From positions 124,001 to 188,000 of the forward strand of contig PUQB01000183.1 in the NCBI GenBank assembly GCA_003024785.1: a stretch of DNA of 64,000 bases. The letters are read 5' to 3'. Positions 23,921 through 34,841 of this stretch are shown here, one piece after another. Below the pieces are notes generated by a model. The model searched no databases, was not told where the DNA came from, and was given only the letters and a program-made list of their open reading frames with translations. The first letter of the stretch is position 1; every line of letters starts with the position of its first letter. A program made the position numbers and the translations under genes. Source of the DNA: Selaginella tamariscina. Its lineage: Eukaryota; Streptophyta; Lycopodiopsida; Selaginellales; Selaginellaceae.

Positions 23921-24322
23921 ATGGCTACTCTATGCAGGAAAGCGATGTCCCAGAGCGGTGTGCTCGCATTCCGATTCATGGGTCGCTACCCGCCGACTGC
24001 AAGAACGTTTTACAAGCCACCCAATTCAGATCAATCGAGTTTCGGTCACAGGAACGACATGCTTTTCCATGAAGAAAATAGCAGCCTGTCGCATCTGTAC
24101 AAACAGGACATGGTATTGAATTGGCACGAAAAGCCTCTGATTTTCGGTGAAGACGGCATTGAGATCGATCTGGAGATGCTCTTAGAAGAAATGTGGGATC
24201 TAGAGAGAGACTTGGAAATGATATTGGTGCTTATAAAGTCCATGCTTGTTGCTGCGGGAAACATGTCATCGGCTGCTGTGTATGTGCTGCTCTTTAAACT
24301 CTTTCTTCTACAAAGACGCTGA
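23921..24322 (+). CDS. Small hypothetical protein, possible membrane or organelle protein
   Basis: This is an uninterrupted single-exon reading frame of 133 codons starting at ATG 23921. I do not recognise a family. The N-terminus (MATLCRKAMSQSGV, then RFMGRYPPTARTFYK) is Ser/Arg-rich and lacks early acidic residues, as in a mitochondrial or plastid presequence. An acidic amphipathic stretch (DGIEIDLEMLLEEMWDLE, about residues 84-101) follows. The C-terminus is hydrophobic, with two possible membrane segments (about residues 104-115 and 117-131), ending LLQRR. It is divergent from the RING-H2 gene. It could instead be the first exon of a longer gene or a chance ORF. Confidence 0.5.
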   Translation: MATLCRKAMSQSGVLAFRFMGRYPPTARTFYKPPNSDQSSFGHRNDMLFHEENSSLSHLYKQDMVLNWHEKPLIFGEDGIEIDLEMLLEEMWDLERDLEMILVLIKSMLVAAGNMSSAAVYVLLFKLFLLQRR

Positions 24323-24392
24323 AAAATTTATTCATATGTAACTGAGAAAAGTTTAAACAAACCCGATAACTCAACTATCTGTATAATATGTG

Positions 24393-24427
<35 letters not shown>

Positions 24428-24769
24428 TAATGCTCTCTCTGTCACACACACACACATCCACGTAGATCAAATATGACTCAAAATATCTATTGGATGTGTA
24501 TTGATTTCAATTGTACACCGTTAGATGTAGAACTGAATTCACGGTAAACTTGATAGATTATACCACTTTGAAAAAAGGAAGTAAGTAATGTACGTATACA
24601 CATATTCTTAGAATATTCTAAAAATATAATAGATGATGGGGGTATTATTATCCTTTGTCTAGATTTAGGGTACATATTTTTGCTCTAAAATCGCACCTTT
24701 TTAAGTAATCGGGTACAGGTAGAGACCGGTTATGGCGTGGCTCCCTCCATGCGTGGCGCCCTAGCCTCT

Positions 24770-24776
24770 TATATAT
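24770..24776 (+). promoter_or_regulatory. TATA box of the CLE preproprotein gene
   Basis: A TATATAT motif lies 49 bp upstream of the CLE start codon, in GC-richer surroundings than the flanking AT-rich DNA. This spacing would give a leader of roughly 15-25 nt. Confidence 0.5.
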
Positions 24777-24818
24777 TCAGTGGTTACTTAGGAAAGAACT
24801 CATAGTCAGTTGTTAGAG

Positions 24819-25373
24819 ATGGCGTCTTTTATAGTCTTGAGCTTGCTGCTCCTATCGGCATTTGTATTCGGTTGCCAAGCGAGAATACTCATGGAGCAGG
24901 ATGTTATTCAGGTGCCGCCCAGCGGTCCGAGTCCGGGCGGTAACATGGTAGGCGCTTTCGAAGCCTCGAAGCCCAAAGTCGATTTGCCACCCGGCGGTCC
25001 GAATCCTGTACATAATGAACTAGGCACGTTTGAAGTATCCAAGCCCAAAGTGGTTAGTCCACCATCTGGTCCCAGTCCCGTACACCACGACGTACCTATG
25101 ATGTTTGAAGTATCCAAGCCCAGAGTGGATCTGCCAACGTCTGGTCCCAGTCCCGTACACCACGATATTCCTTTATTGTTCCAAGTGTTCAAGCCCAAAG
25201 TGGATCTGCCACCCTCTGGTCCGAGTCCCGTCCACAACGAGTTGCCCGAGTTGAGAGAAGTTCCTTCTGGACCTGACCCGTTCTACAACTGGGGCGACGA
25301 TCTCCACGAGGTTCCGACGGGTCCCAACCCTCTTCACAACTCCACCCCCTTCCCTAATCCCAGCCACAACTGA
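24819..25373 (+). CDS. Secreted multi-domain CLE-like peptide precursor (seven dodecapeptides plus a partial eighth)
   Basis: CLE genes encode secreted precursors processed to 12-13-residue arabinosylated peptides that signal through CLV1/PXY-type receptor kinases. This intact 184-codon single-exon frame has a clear signal peptide (residues 1-21, MASFIVLSLLLLSAFVFGCQ). CLE-like 12-mers occupy residues 31-42 (QVPPSGPSPGGN), 55-66 (DLPPGGPNPVHN), 79-90 (VSPPSGPSPVHH), 104-115 (DLPTSGPSPVHH), 129-140 (DLPPSGPSPVHN), 146-157 (REVPSGPDPFYN) and 163-174 (HEVPTGPNPLHN). A degenerate tail ends NPSHN. The last two fit the consensus RxVP[ST]GP[ND]PLH[HN] best, and the seventh shares its HEVP start with TDIF. 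Spacers repeat the theme FEVSKP[KR]V, putting basic residues just before each peptide, a likely cleavage zone. Copies 1-5 recur every 24-25 residues. Most plant CLE precursors have one peptide; multi-CLE precursors are known from a few plants and cyst nematodes. An IDA- or PIP-like peptide is a weaker alternative. Confidence 0.85.
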   Translation: MASFIVLSLLLLSAFVFGCQARILMEQDVIQVPPSGPSPGGNMVGAFEASKPKVDLPPGGPNPVHNELGTFEVSKPKVVSPPSGPSPVHHDVPMMFEVSKPRVDLPTSGPSPVHHDIPLLFQVFKPKVDLPPSGPSPVHNELPELREVPSGPDPFYNWGDDLHEVPTGPNPLHNSTPFPNPSHN

Positions 25374-26629
25374 AGTTCTTACCAACTTGTTTTGTTAAAC
25401 TGAATTATATAAGTCATTTTTGTACTCGTTTTGCTATTTTAATTGTATTATGCTTACAATATGAGATTTGATTATGTTCTTAGTTACACATACAAGCAGA
25501 AAGAACTATAGGTTAGACAGATATCATATTAATATATATAAGCTGATCAGTACATATGGTTACATAAAATGATGAAGAAAACAATAGAAAGTAACCATAT
25601 ACAAATAATAAGAAAACAATAGAAAGTAACCATATACAATAAAATAACAATGTAGCTTTATTTATGAAAGTTATGTTTAATTTTGAGGGTTTGTCAACTT
25701 AAAATATATATTAAAAATCATGAATAATTAATCCAAATGTATATTTTCAAAACAATTATAACATTATTAGATCAGCAATCCCATGAACAGTTTATCTAAT
25801 ACTACGGATATACCAGTATAATCTAAATCGTTCATTGCCACATGTATCAAAAATTGAATGGAAATTTAATTTCCCCTTCAATTTTTAATACACGTAGTAA
25901 TGAACGATTTAATATTTTCCATAATTTCAAAGGTTTTCATAGGTATTTCTTTTTAATCTTTTTAATTAACATGCACAAAAACACATTCAATAAGAAAACA
26001 TATTAATTCAAAATGCATTAACATTAACGAAATTTATTCATATTTTATTTTAATATTCCTCCTTATGTCATAATAATAATACATCTTAAATCTCTCTTAA
26101 AATGTATTGACCGGCAAACTAGCCGCGTATGTATAGGTAATACTATTATATTAATATCAATTTAAACAAGATTATACATAGTATTTAAATAAAAGAACGC
26201 TAATTTAAGTTTGAACTCGTATAGAAGAAGATTGTATCTTTTGTGTGTATAATGAACAAAGAAACGATTTATATACTAACTTAAATTAGCACTGTTAATT
26301 TTGAAATACTGTGTACATGAACAATGATATATTTTACAATGATTTCTTTTTAAAAGGAAAAGCTAGAGAGACTGAGAGTGTGTATAAATGCCTGTAACAA
26401 GGCATAGCTAGTTACGAGCATGCATGTGCCAATAAGTGTGTGTGTGTTGTGTGTGAGAGAGAGAGAGAGATAAGTGAAAGACCTCATATGCTTAGAGAAG
26501 CCATAGACACATACACAAAAGAGGAGAAGAGATGGTAACAATATAAATAATGACTCGATTTGCAGAAAAAAAAACAAAGAATTTTTCACTTTGCAATCAC
26601 ATACTTACAAGCGGAGAGGAAACTCTTAC
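25374..26629. other. AT-rich intergenic region
   Basis: No coding sequence is seen. Besides the foldback at 25824-25911, a short duplication (GAAAACAATAGAAAGTAACC) occurs at about 25575 and 25612. A (TG)n/(GA)n tract lies near 26437-26471. Confidence 0.5.
25824..25911. repeat. 88-bp near-perfect foldback (43-nt arms)
   Basis: The left arm TAAATCGTTCATTG...GGAAATT (25824-25866) is the reverse complement of the right arm AATTTCC...CAATGAACGATTTA-like sequence (25868-25911), with about six mismatches and essentially no loop. It resembles a tiny MITE or a footprint of an inverted duplication. The loop is too short for a normal pre-miRNA. Confidence 0.75.
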
Positions 26630-27779
26630 TCAAACTGGTATGCCATCGACCTTGGAAATTTCATCACATGTTATGATGAGGCCGTCTAAGTTGGCTGGTA
26701 GTAAGCATTTCCGCCATTGACACCCTGTTGACACTGGCTCCGGTGGTGGCACTATCATCAGTACGTTCTCGTGCCTCTGGACGACTCCCAACACTGTCAC
26801 CGTGCTCCCTTCCTTGATGTATCTGTATATCACGAGTTCAACTACACACCGATGTCATATTTGTGTGTGTGTGTAAGTATATCATGGGTTTGTCCACCAT
26901 ACACATATACACCTATAGTCACGAGAAACAACATGGGGCTGAATTATGTGAGACTGGGAGCGTCTGTGCATAAGTTTGCGTGTGCCTGCATAAACTACAG
27001 GCAGATAAAAGTGCATCATACTTTAGTGCGTGTGGGTGGGTATCAACGGCAATATCATTCGAATGTTGGCTGCGGGTGTACGAGTTTGCGTGTGGAAGAG
27101 TACATAAAGGAGAAACAAAGTCAAACGTATATGATTTAGTACTTTGGACGTTAACATGTGTCTGTCTACACAATGCATGCGCATACAAACACATACGGAG
27201 TGGTTCATAAGGTGCACACAGAGAGAGTGATATTAAAGTAAGAATATATTGCACAACAACAATACCTGTGAAACTGACATGTATGTGTATGTTTTTTATA
27301 CAATACAAAAACGTATCATTCATATGCATACACTAGCAGAGACAAAATGTGTACTTTACCATTTTTACTTACTGTGAACGTGAATATACTTACTGCTGCT
27401 TTGACGTTGTATGTGTGTGTAGACATACGTATGCATATGGATATATGACGTATCAGTATGCATAAAAAACATCCATAAATAAGTATATACATGTATAAAG
27501 GTATACGCGTTTGTGTATAGCCGACTACTTCAAAGCATAAACATTGAATTTAAGCATACGTACCCCCTGTGAGTCGCATTATTCTATCCTCCCTGGAAAG
27601 GTTCCTCTCGGACAACCAGCGTACGAAATCCTTTGGTAGTTCCTTTGTAGTAGGCGCAACTTCCACTATCGTGTTCTCTTCAACATATGGCGTAATATTT
27701 GCACCATATCCAGCTTTGACTTGTGCTCTTAAACCAGATTGGAAATCGGAAATGTAGAAATCCACCACATGCCTCTACA

Positions 27780-27866
<87 letters not shown>

Positions 27867-28948
27867 GCACAACCGAGTGCGCACTATACTTACATCCATA
27901 TGCCTGATAGCCCAGGTGAACCTCCGTTGCTTCTCATTGATTGGCTTTGAATCAACTCCTCTGTATTCTTGAAGGCACGTTGACGTATATATGCACCGAT
28001 TAACCTTTTGATAGGACGACTCTAAAGGAACACTTCCACACGTTACAACCTGGAATTCAGCATATTGATCAGATAAATTCACACACACACACACACACAA
28101 ACCAAGCTTACCCCGGTAATTTTTACGTACTGCCCGTCCTTGGCATTGCTCAGCTGAGCATCCGGAAAGTTGCCAATAAAACCCAGAACGGACTTAGTCC
28201 CCCAGCAAGTATTCCAGACGAGGAGCATCATCAATGCCACGAAGAGTGAAGCAACCACGATGAGCAGTATGGGATTGTGGACGGCAACCAAAATGAATCC
28301 ACCGGCAATGAATCCCATGATGAAGAGTGGTATCACAGTCCAGAGTATAACTCTTGGAAAGTTGCTCTTGAAAGAAGAGTTCTGTTCGTGGCTCATGTTT
28401 GTTACTGCCCCGCCGTGCATTGATGCGGTTCTGGGAAACCGTCCAGATGCCCCGGGTTCTAGAGAGCCTGAGAATCCCTTACGAGGAGCTCCAGTTGATG
28501 AAAGCGGTCCAGACGTAATAAGTCCCGTTGCAGGCAGATTCGGTGCAAGTGGGCCGGAAGTCTTCAGAACATTTGGTGTAGCTCCACCTGATAAAGGGCC
28601 TGAAGTCTTCAATCCTGTGACCTGTGGTCCCGTGAGTGGTCCAGATTTCGACCCATGTGTACCCGCGAATCCCGCTCCGGAAAGAGGCCCCGAATTCGAT
28701 TTCTGCGAATACGACTTGCTCATGTTGATCGGTCCGGAAGCGGGAAAAGCTGTCCGAGGAGCCCCGGACGGGAGCGGACCGGAATGAGACCGCGACAGAA
28801 CGACACCCACTTGCTTCGGCTGTGGTACATTTCCAATCGGACCAGATTTCTTCGATTTGGGTGCCTCGACCGGGATATCGAACATTTTTCCCAGCTCACC
28901 GGATTTCTTTATGTCCCCTCCTGTGTACGGCATTGCTGTAGAGCTCAT
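26630..28948 (-). CDS. Two-transmembrane 'C19-related' protein, homologue of At1g16860/At1g78880
   Basis: Homologues are annotated in Arabidopsis as ubiquitin-specific protease family C19-related, but no protease signature or activity is evident; the function is unknown. Minus-strand exons are 28948-28112, 28049-27894, 27774-27564 and 26822-26630. The N-terminal half has many S-G-P repeats (KTSGPLSGG, LITSGPLSS, KSGPLTGP). Two membrane helices follow (VILWTVIPLFIMGFIAGGFI and ILLIVVASLFVALMMLLVW). The conserved soluble part includes TCGSVPLESSYQKVNRCIYT, HVVDFYISDFQSGLRA, DFVRWLSERNLS and EGSTVTVLGVVQRHENVLMI, ending DGIPV. The family N-terminus (QLSNGLYVS, GRPDPHKERLPT) is visible upstream at about 28950-29020, but one G is missing near 28982 and no good ATG precedes it. 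The 27564/26822 splice phase is also off by one G in a GGGGG run. Confidence 0.9.
27777..27866. repeat. Compound (CATA)n(TA)n(GA)n microsatellite in the C19-related gene
   Basis: The tract fills most of the 119-bp intron between exons 27894-28049 and 27564-27774. It begins only about 3 bp from the acceptor site. Confidence 0.95.
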
Positions 28949-30144
28949 GGTGGGCAGCCTCTCCTTGTGTGGATCCGGCCGGCCGAGACATAGAGCCCAT
29001 TGCTCAGCTGATGACGGGAAACTCGTTGCCGGTATACTGTAGCTGTGTTGTTGTAGTCATGATTTATCCTCCCTTTTATCCAAATGTCCCCTGTTGCATT
29101 CAATCCTGACTAGATCTATTCAACATTGCTCAGAATCCTCAAATCCATCTCCTTTCTTGCTCTAGATCTAACCGCCAGACTTGAAACTCACGGAAGGAAG
29201 AAACTGTTCACCTCGGCAGCGATTTCCCGTGCGTTACAACAGATGCGGTGATACAGCTGCTGCATTTCGAAAGCCGAATGGATTCTTGGAAGGAAAGATT
29301 TCTCTTTTCTGCTGCGGAATCGCTTCCCTGTGCTTCTAGAGATGATTCGGAAAACTTACAAGAGAATGCCGATGAATGCCGCCCCGATTGAAGCGCCGTC
29401 ACAGTCCGAGCTCCACATTGTCGCGTGGCAGATCCGAGGTGCAGTCCGAGATCCGACTCCGTGTCGCCATAGCCGCCATCTCGGGAGCCGCCATCGCCAT
29501 CTCCGAAAAACCTCTGCCGAAAATGAGGAACAGAAGAGAAGAATGAACACAACTATACACGCACTAGCTGGACATCGCCGGTAGTCCGGTGACACATTTC
29601 CGGCAACCTAAATATAAGGCCCGCCGGCAAACAGGCATCACCGTCGATTCCAGGCGCCGATCGGATGGCTCAGATCACTACCATATCAACGGCTGATTAA
29701 TCATGCTCATTTATGCTTCGGTTAGTGGAGCTTAGTGGTCCGTTTAACTCTTAATTAACTGCTAAATAGTACAGCTTTACATGACGAATATACCTGAGTG
29801 GTTAAATAAGTATTATGGCGTCTTCAAGCTCGGTAAATTTGATTATGGAACTTGATTAGTACTTACGTTATACTATCAAGTTATCTATTCCGATTATATG
29901 TGGTACTTCATTGCAACTCTATTAATTATAAATTATAGCAAGAATATGAAAATGAGTTTGAGAAAGACTATGAAGATGAGTTTGAGTAGCATACTCAGAC
30001 TCGCCAACATAATCTAGAAGAAACCGTCTAAGGACACTCATCCTCACGTCTCCTGTATATAGTATTCATTTATACATATCAAATTCTTTGTTTTCTGGTG
30101 TGTATATATATATATATATATATTATAAAGTTTTCTTGGCAGGG
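28949..30144. other. Upstream region of the C19-related gene; no further gene seen
   Basis: The first about 80 bases encode the frame-disrupted N-terminus of the neighbouring minus-strand gene. About 29050-29600 is GC-richer than its surroundings and probably holds its 5' UTR or promoter. From 29600 to 30144 the DNA turns AT-rich. A short acidic frame near 29940-29985 (EYENEFEKDYEDEFE, then a stop) is too short to assign. Confidence 0.4.
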
Positions 30145-30885
30145 CTGGTTTACTGAGAAGTGGGAAGGATATCTAGAGTTGCCTGTTGACAATGCTAAAT
30201 CCTTATACCCGCTTTTATCACAGTGCATGGAACGTGCAGGTATATTGCTATTATTATTATAATAACCATATGTATATTAATAATGTGTGACTATTAATAT
30301 TTATAAACATGCCATGTTTCACACTGATACGACTTAGTCCTCGGTCTCAACACCTTAAAATATCATATATTGTTTGTATTTATGCAGATGGGAACTGTGG
30401 AAGATATTTGCGGTGACTTACGGCATCTTCGAGAATATAAGACAGAGAGGTTGGCTCCAAACTCAAACTCTCACAGAAGATGTGTGTATACACCGGAGTC
30501 GGCACGCTGCTCGCAGTACTTCCCACGCTTCACTACAGTCAGTATATGGAGAGGTATCTTTCACCGCTGTCTTATCCGACTCAGTCATGGATGTAGAGCC
30601 CATGGAGATTGGTTTAAGCATAATGTTGATGCGTTAAAGAACCAGAACCAGGACAGTGTCGTGTGAATGGGAGGTGTTCGGTATCTTTCAGAACTATCCA
30701 AACGGTGTCCGGCGTGGAGATTCCACAGTTAGAGGTTGCCGGGGTTTTACCGTATTTAGTACGGCCAAGGCGTGGTGCATGGACTCCAACATGGCAGGTG
30801 AGATTGTTAGTGCGTTGGAATATGCGGCTGCCATTCTTGTGGAGATTCCTCATTGGAGTCTGAGAAGGCCAACAGGATTTTGTTA
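30145..30885 (+). other. Unidentified spliced-looking coding fragment
   Basis: An AG-GT bounded segment at 30145-30239 encodes GWFTEKWEGYLELPVDNAK and continues to CMERA. After an intron, protein-like stretches recur in different frames: WKIFAVTYGIFENIRQRGWL, then LLAVLPTLHYSQYMERYLSP, then DVEPMEIGLSIMLMR, then SGVEIPQLEVAGVLPYLVRP. The pattern resembles the indel-broken neighbours rather than random DNA, but I do not recognise the family. It could be a real gene with assembly indels or a decayed gene. Confidence 0.35.
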
Positions 30886-30899
30886 AACAATCATTATAA

Positions 30900-31954
30900 A
30901 GGTGGAGATCATGCGTTCAATTCCTGGCAAGTATGACAGAGACAATTTCCCTCCGAGGAAAGCTAGAGCAAGTTATCAGCATCAACAAAGCTCAATAGAT
31001 CCTGCGAGCCATCTTTCTTATGGATGCTAATCTTCTTCCTTGTTGTTCTCATCAATAAATGGACTAAGGCATCTGCCATATCACCTTGAAGGCAACTGGA
31101 GCATTCACAATAATCATCTTCCCAAGGTACTCTGGATAATACTGCGCAAGAATGTAGGCAAAATTGGATAAAGTCCTCTCAGTTTTGCATTAGCAAATGT
31201 AGAAATCCCCTGAAACGTTATCATTTTTAACTCTGCGTGTGTGTATGTGTGTGTAGATTATAAGTACCACGTCATTGAGATCGATTATGATTGTAGCACG
31301 ACCTATGTAGTGACCAGCAGCTTAGAACAAGCAGGAAGCCTATGCTCGTGAAGATCCTCTAATACCCATATCCCACGCCGTAGTAAACGTTCCTCACTTG
31401 TAGCATTAAACAGAGCTTCAACATTTAGCCTGTACAAGCTCAATCAAATTTACATGTTGCAAATATATATAACATCCTCTCTGATACAAGTGTGTGTGTG
31501 TGTTCGTGCAACTATGCATGCGAGACACTACCTACTAAATATGGATTGTGTGTGTGTGCGTGTGTGTAGAACCTTGAGCAAAGCTGAATATTGACGGGAC
31601 GACCATGTTTGTCAACTTTTATGCCATGCTTGAGGCCATGCTTTCAGGACTGGATGAAGTTCTGGATATGAGAATTCCTATGGATGCCTGTGTTAGAATA
31701 TGTCCATATATACAGAGAGAGAATAAAACTATGCTGACCTGAAGAACAGATTGTACAGAATTTTGTTGACGCCAGTGAATATACTCCTTGTACATGTGAG
31801 ATGCCTTGTTGAGATCCAATAACCTGGCTCTGAGGAACCTGAGGAGCAGCTGATCGTCATCACGGCCTGGGCAGTGCAATTCCTCCTCTGAAATCCGTGC
31901 CCTGAATTTGTTCAATGACTCCTCCTCTGCTGCTGAGATCTCATCCTCAGACAT
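30900..31954 (-). CDS. SEC14-like (CRAL-TRIO) phosphatidylinositol transfer protein, frame-disrupted
   Basis: SEC14 proteins exchange phosphatidylinositol and phosphatidylcholine between membranes and tune phosphoinositide signalling. Exon 1 (31954-31739, 72 codons) encodes MSEDEISAAEEESLNKFRA and the CRAL-TRIO N-terminal signature DDDQLLLRFLRARLLDLNKA with YKEYIHWRQ. Exon 2 (about 31690-31573) contains IKVDKHGRPVNIQ, the conserved GRP segment, in a shifted frame. Further minus-strand segments show IGRATIIIDLNDV (about 31310-31270), NFAYILAQYYPEYLGKMIIV with NAPVAFKVIWQM (about 31165-31080), KKDGSQDLLSFVDADNL and a terminal FLGGK (about 31015-30945). Each step needs a single-base frame correction, so the gene is either a pseudogene or damaged by assembly indels. 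The 3' end is approximate. Confidence 0.75.
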
Positions 31955-34081
31955 GCTTCACAGGTTAAGGAATCTAGGGAACCATGCTCTTGGATATTCG
32001 TATTGACACAGTGGCTACGTGTAGTTGATTTGTTGGAGAGTGAAAGATTTTAAGGGTTTAAAAGTTAATTGAAGAACTGCTTAATTATTTAATAATAATT
32101 AACGAATGAATGAATTTTTAATTCAGTTATTACATTTTTATTAATTTAATAAGTTTATTCTTAAGCTAGACTTTAAATTTAATTATTATTTTTAACACAA
32201 TAAGTTTATTTTTGAAATTCGTATTGTAAGGTTCCTTCACATGTTTAAGCTTAACTATTAATTCAGTTATTATTTTAAATTTATTCCTAAGTTGGATTTT
32301 TATTTACACATGTTTAACCCAAATCACCTTAAACCTATTAATAAGTTTATTCCTTAACTTAATTGTTTCATGAGTTTATTATTAACTCAATTGTTAACTT
32401 TAACATAATAAGTTTTTTTTAAGTTCTTATGAGCTTAACTATATAAAGACCTATAACCTAGTTATTATTCTTAAAATGATAAATTTATTTTTAAATTAAA
32501 TCTTTATTTACATGTTTGAGCTTAATTATTTAATGACTATTAATTAATTCACTTATTATCCTTAAGTTACTTTTAACTCAATTATTATTCTTAATATAGT
32601 GAATTTATTTCTAAATTAGACCCTTAATTTAATATATTATCCTAAGTTTATCCCTGAGTTAATCTTTAATTTAATTATTATTTTAACTTAATGAATTTAT
32701 TATCTTTAACTTAGTGAATTTATTTTTAAGTTGACTAACAATTAATTGAATTTAAACATTTAGCCTAATATTAAGGATAATTTAAATAACATTATCTATA
32801 TATTGAACTTTTTACCCACTTAGCCCCTTTATGATAACCACTAGGATCACTATTGGAAATAATTTAAATTAATTTATCAAAATGAATTCAAAATGGTGAA
32901 CAATTTAGGATAACCATTTAATACGACCCATCAAATAAAATTTAAGATGACTGTTGAATAATATTTAAAATGATTAAATAGGATTCACAATGGATATTGA
33001 ATAAATTTAAAACAACCATTGATGAGTGCGATTTAGGATCGCGATAATACACACATGTAATAAACTTATTATAAAAGATATGTTTTAGTTAAATATTTTA
33101 GTCTTAATTCTATTTAAAATATAATAATAAATATTGTTTACTAATAATGTGGTTTAAACTTTCATTAAGTATAAAAAAATTATATTAATAATATAATATG
33201 CCTTAATAAAATGGTTTAGCTTTTATTTAAACATTAAATTATTTTAAATGTAGATATTTTAAGAATATGTCCTACTAAATGATTTAATTTTTAATTTAAT
33301 TTTAAAATTTGAAATATAAAAAGGTAAATGTAAGTTGAATAGATTTCAATTTTAAGGAAATTATAATTTATAAAAAAGTTAAAAGATATTGGTAATATCT
33401 TATATCAACAATTTAATATATGTTAAAGATATATTATTACTAGAGCCATAATAATAGAATATAATAATATGCTATGTTTAAGGGAAGGGCTTTACATCAA
33501 CTATATTAAAAATGTTTTAATTGAATGGTTAGATTTTATTTCAATAAGTAAAAGAATTAAAATAAATATTAATAATATCTTATGTTTTAGAAACAAAAAT
33601 AATTAAAATTTATTTTAATGGTAAACATTATTTAAAAATAAGAAAGGCTTTAGTAAAAATGGGTATGTTAAATATGTTTAAAGATATACCATAATTTGAC
33701 TAAAACATGTTTAGAAACTGAGTAATGTTATTTTGGCAAAATAAATTGTTATTAATCATCTTTTAGAAAGAAAAATTGGGTTTCAACAACTTATTTCAAA
33801 ACATATTTCATTTGTTAAGACCTATTTCTGAATGAAAGTTTAGTAATTGTTCCATTAATATTTAAATATGATCCACTGGTGTATAATAAAAATATTTAAT
33901 TTTAATCATTAATTTGAACTACTAAGATTTAGATCTAGTTAAGACAGTTAAAATAAGAGCTAAAGAGCAAATTACAAGGATAAGGCAAAGGTGAGTGAAT
34001 GTGTGTTTACATGTGGCTGTGTTAGTGAGCTAAATATATATGCACATAGGTTTTCTTGTTATTAATCATTTAAATCACATC

Positions 34082-34115
<34 letters not shown>

Positions 34116-34841
34116 TTGTGTTTGTGTGTGTGTGCATCAACATATTGTTAATCTTGCATATTCCCTCTTTTATTTCATATAATACTAATTTTTATATGTA
34201 TTATATGTATACTATATGCATACAATATTAAGGTTACTACTAGTATGGGCATTGGGCATGCATATGCCATGTTCTATATAGATTATATTTATATATATAA
34301 CATATATAGGAAGACCTACTTGATTAGATTACAAGAACGCTTTTACAATTTAGCCCGCTTTTGTATTAGTGGTAAATAATTAACCTTAATTAATTAATAA
34401 ATTAAAATTTAGAAAAACAATATGTATTTAAAGAAAACTTATATATTCCAACTCGTGTATATAGATGTAATGCATTAATCCCGAAGGTCGTTTCAATTTA
34501 TCCTCTTTATATATAAAACCATTAAAATAATTAACTTAAATAATTGTGATTAAAGAAGGATTAAATGTGAAAACTAATTACATATATCAACAAATTTCTT
34601 ATATTCATTAGAAACACGATGACTTAATCAAATTTCCTATGATATAAGCCTTTCCACATTATCAAAAATAAGTGATTTCTTACCGTCCTAAATACGGTAA
34701 AACCTCATTGCCAATGATGGGTTTAGTACTTAAGAAGTCCATCCTTGGCACTGAGAATGGACTTGTTGATTGTAATATAATATTAATATATTGTGTGTTG
34801 GAGATATTGCAAACAACATTTTTTCTTTTGTAGGATTAAAA
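31955..34841. other. Long AT-rich region without recognisable genes
   Basis: Very AT-rich sequence with many TTTAATT and AATTTA-like words and no coding frame worth reporting. A (TG)n tract lies at about 34087-34133. It may contain ancient, unrecognisable transposon remains. It marks the switch from the gene-rich to the transposon-rich half. Confidence 0.5.

Noticed and set aside
24908-25237. Antisense frame of 109 codons across the CLE precursor
   Set aside because: It is the mirror of the GPSP repeats. The plus strand has a signal peptide, a TATA box and CLE motifs.
24819-25373. IDA- or PIP-family peptide precursor
   Set aside because: The PPSGPSP core resembles these families, but the HEVPTGPNPLHN and REVPSGPDPFYN units with terminal HN fit CLE clearly better.
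25824-25911. Pre-miRNA
   Set aside because: Pairing is good but the loop is about one base, which is not a normal Dicer-like substrate; no evidence of a mature miRNA.
28170-28787. Long plus-strand frame of 205 codons opposite the C19-related gene
   Set aside because: It is antisense to an exon with strong homology and Ser-Gly-Pro repeats; the frame is a composition artefact.
29208-29552. Minus-strand frame of 114 codons upstream of the C19-related gene
   Set aside because: There is no recognisable motif; it lies in the likely GC-richer 5' UTR or promoter.
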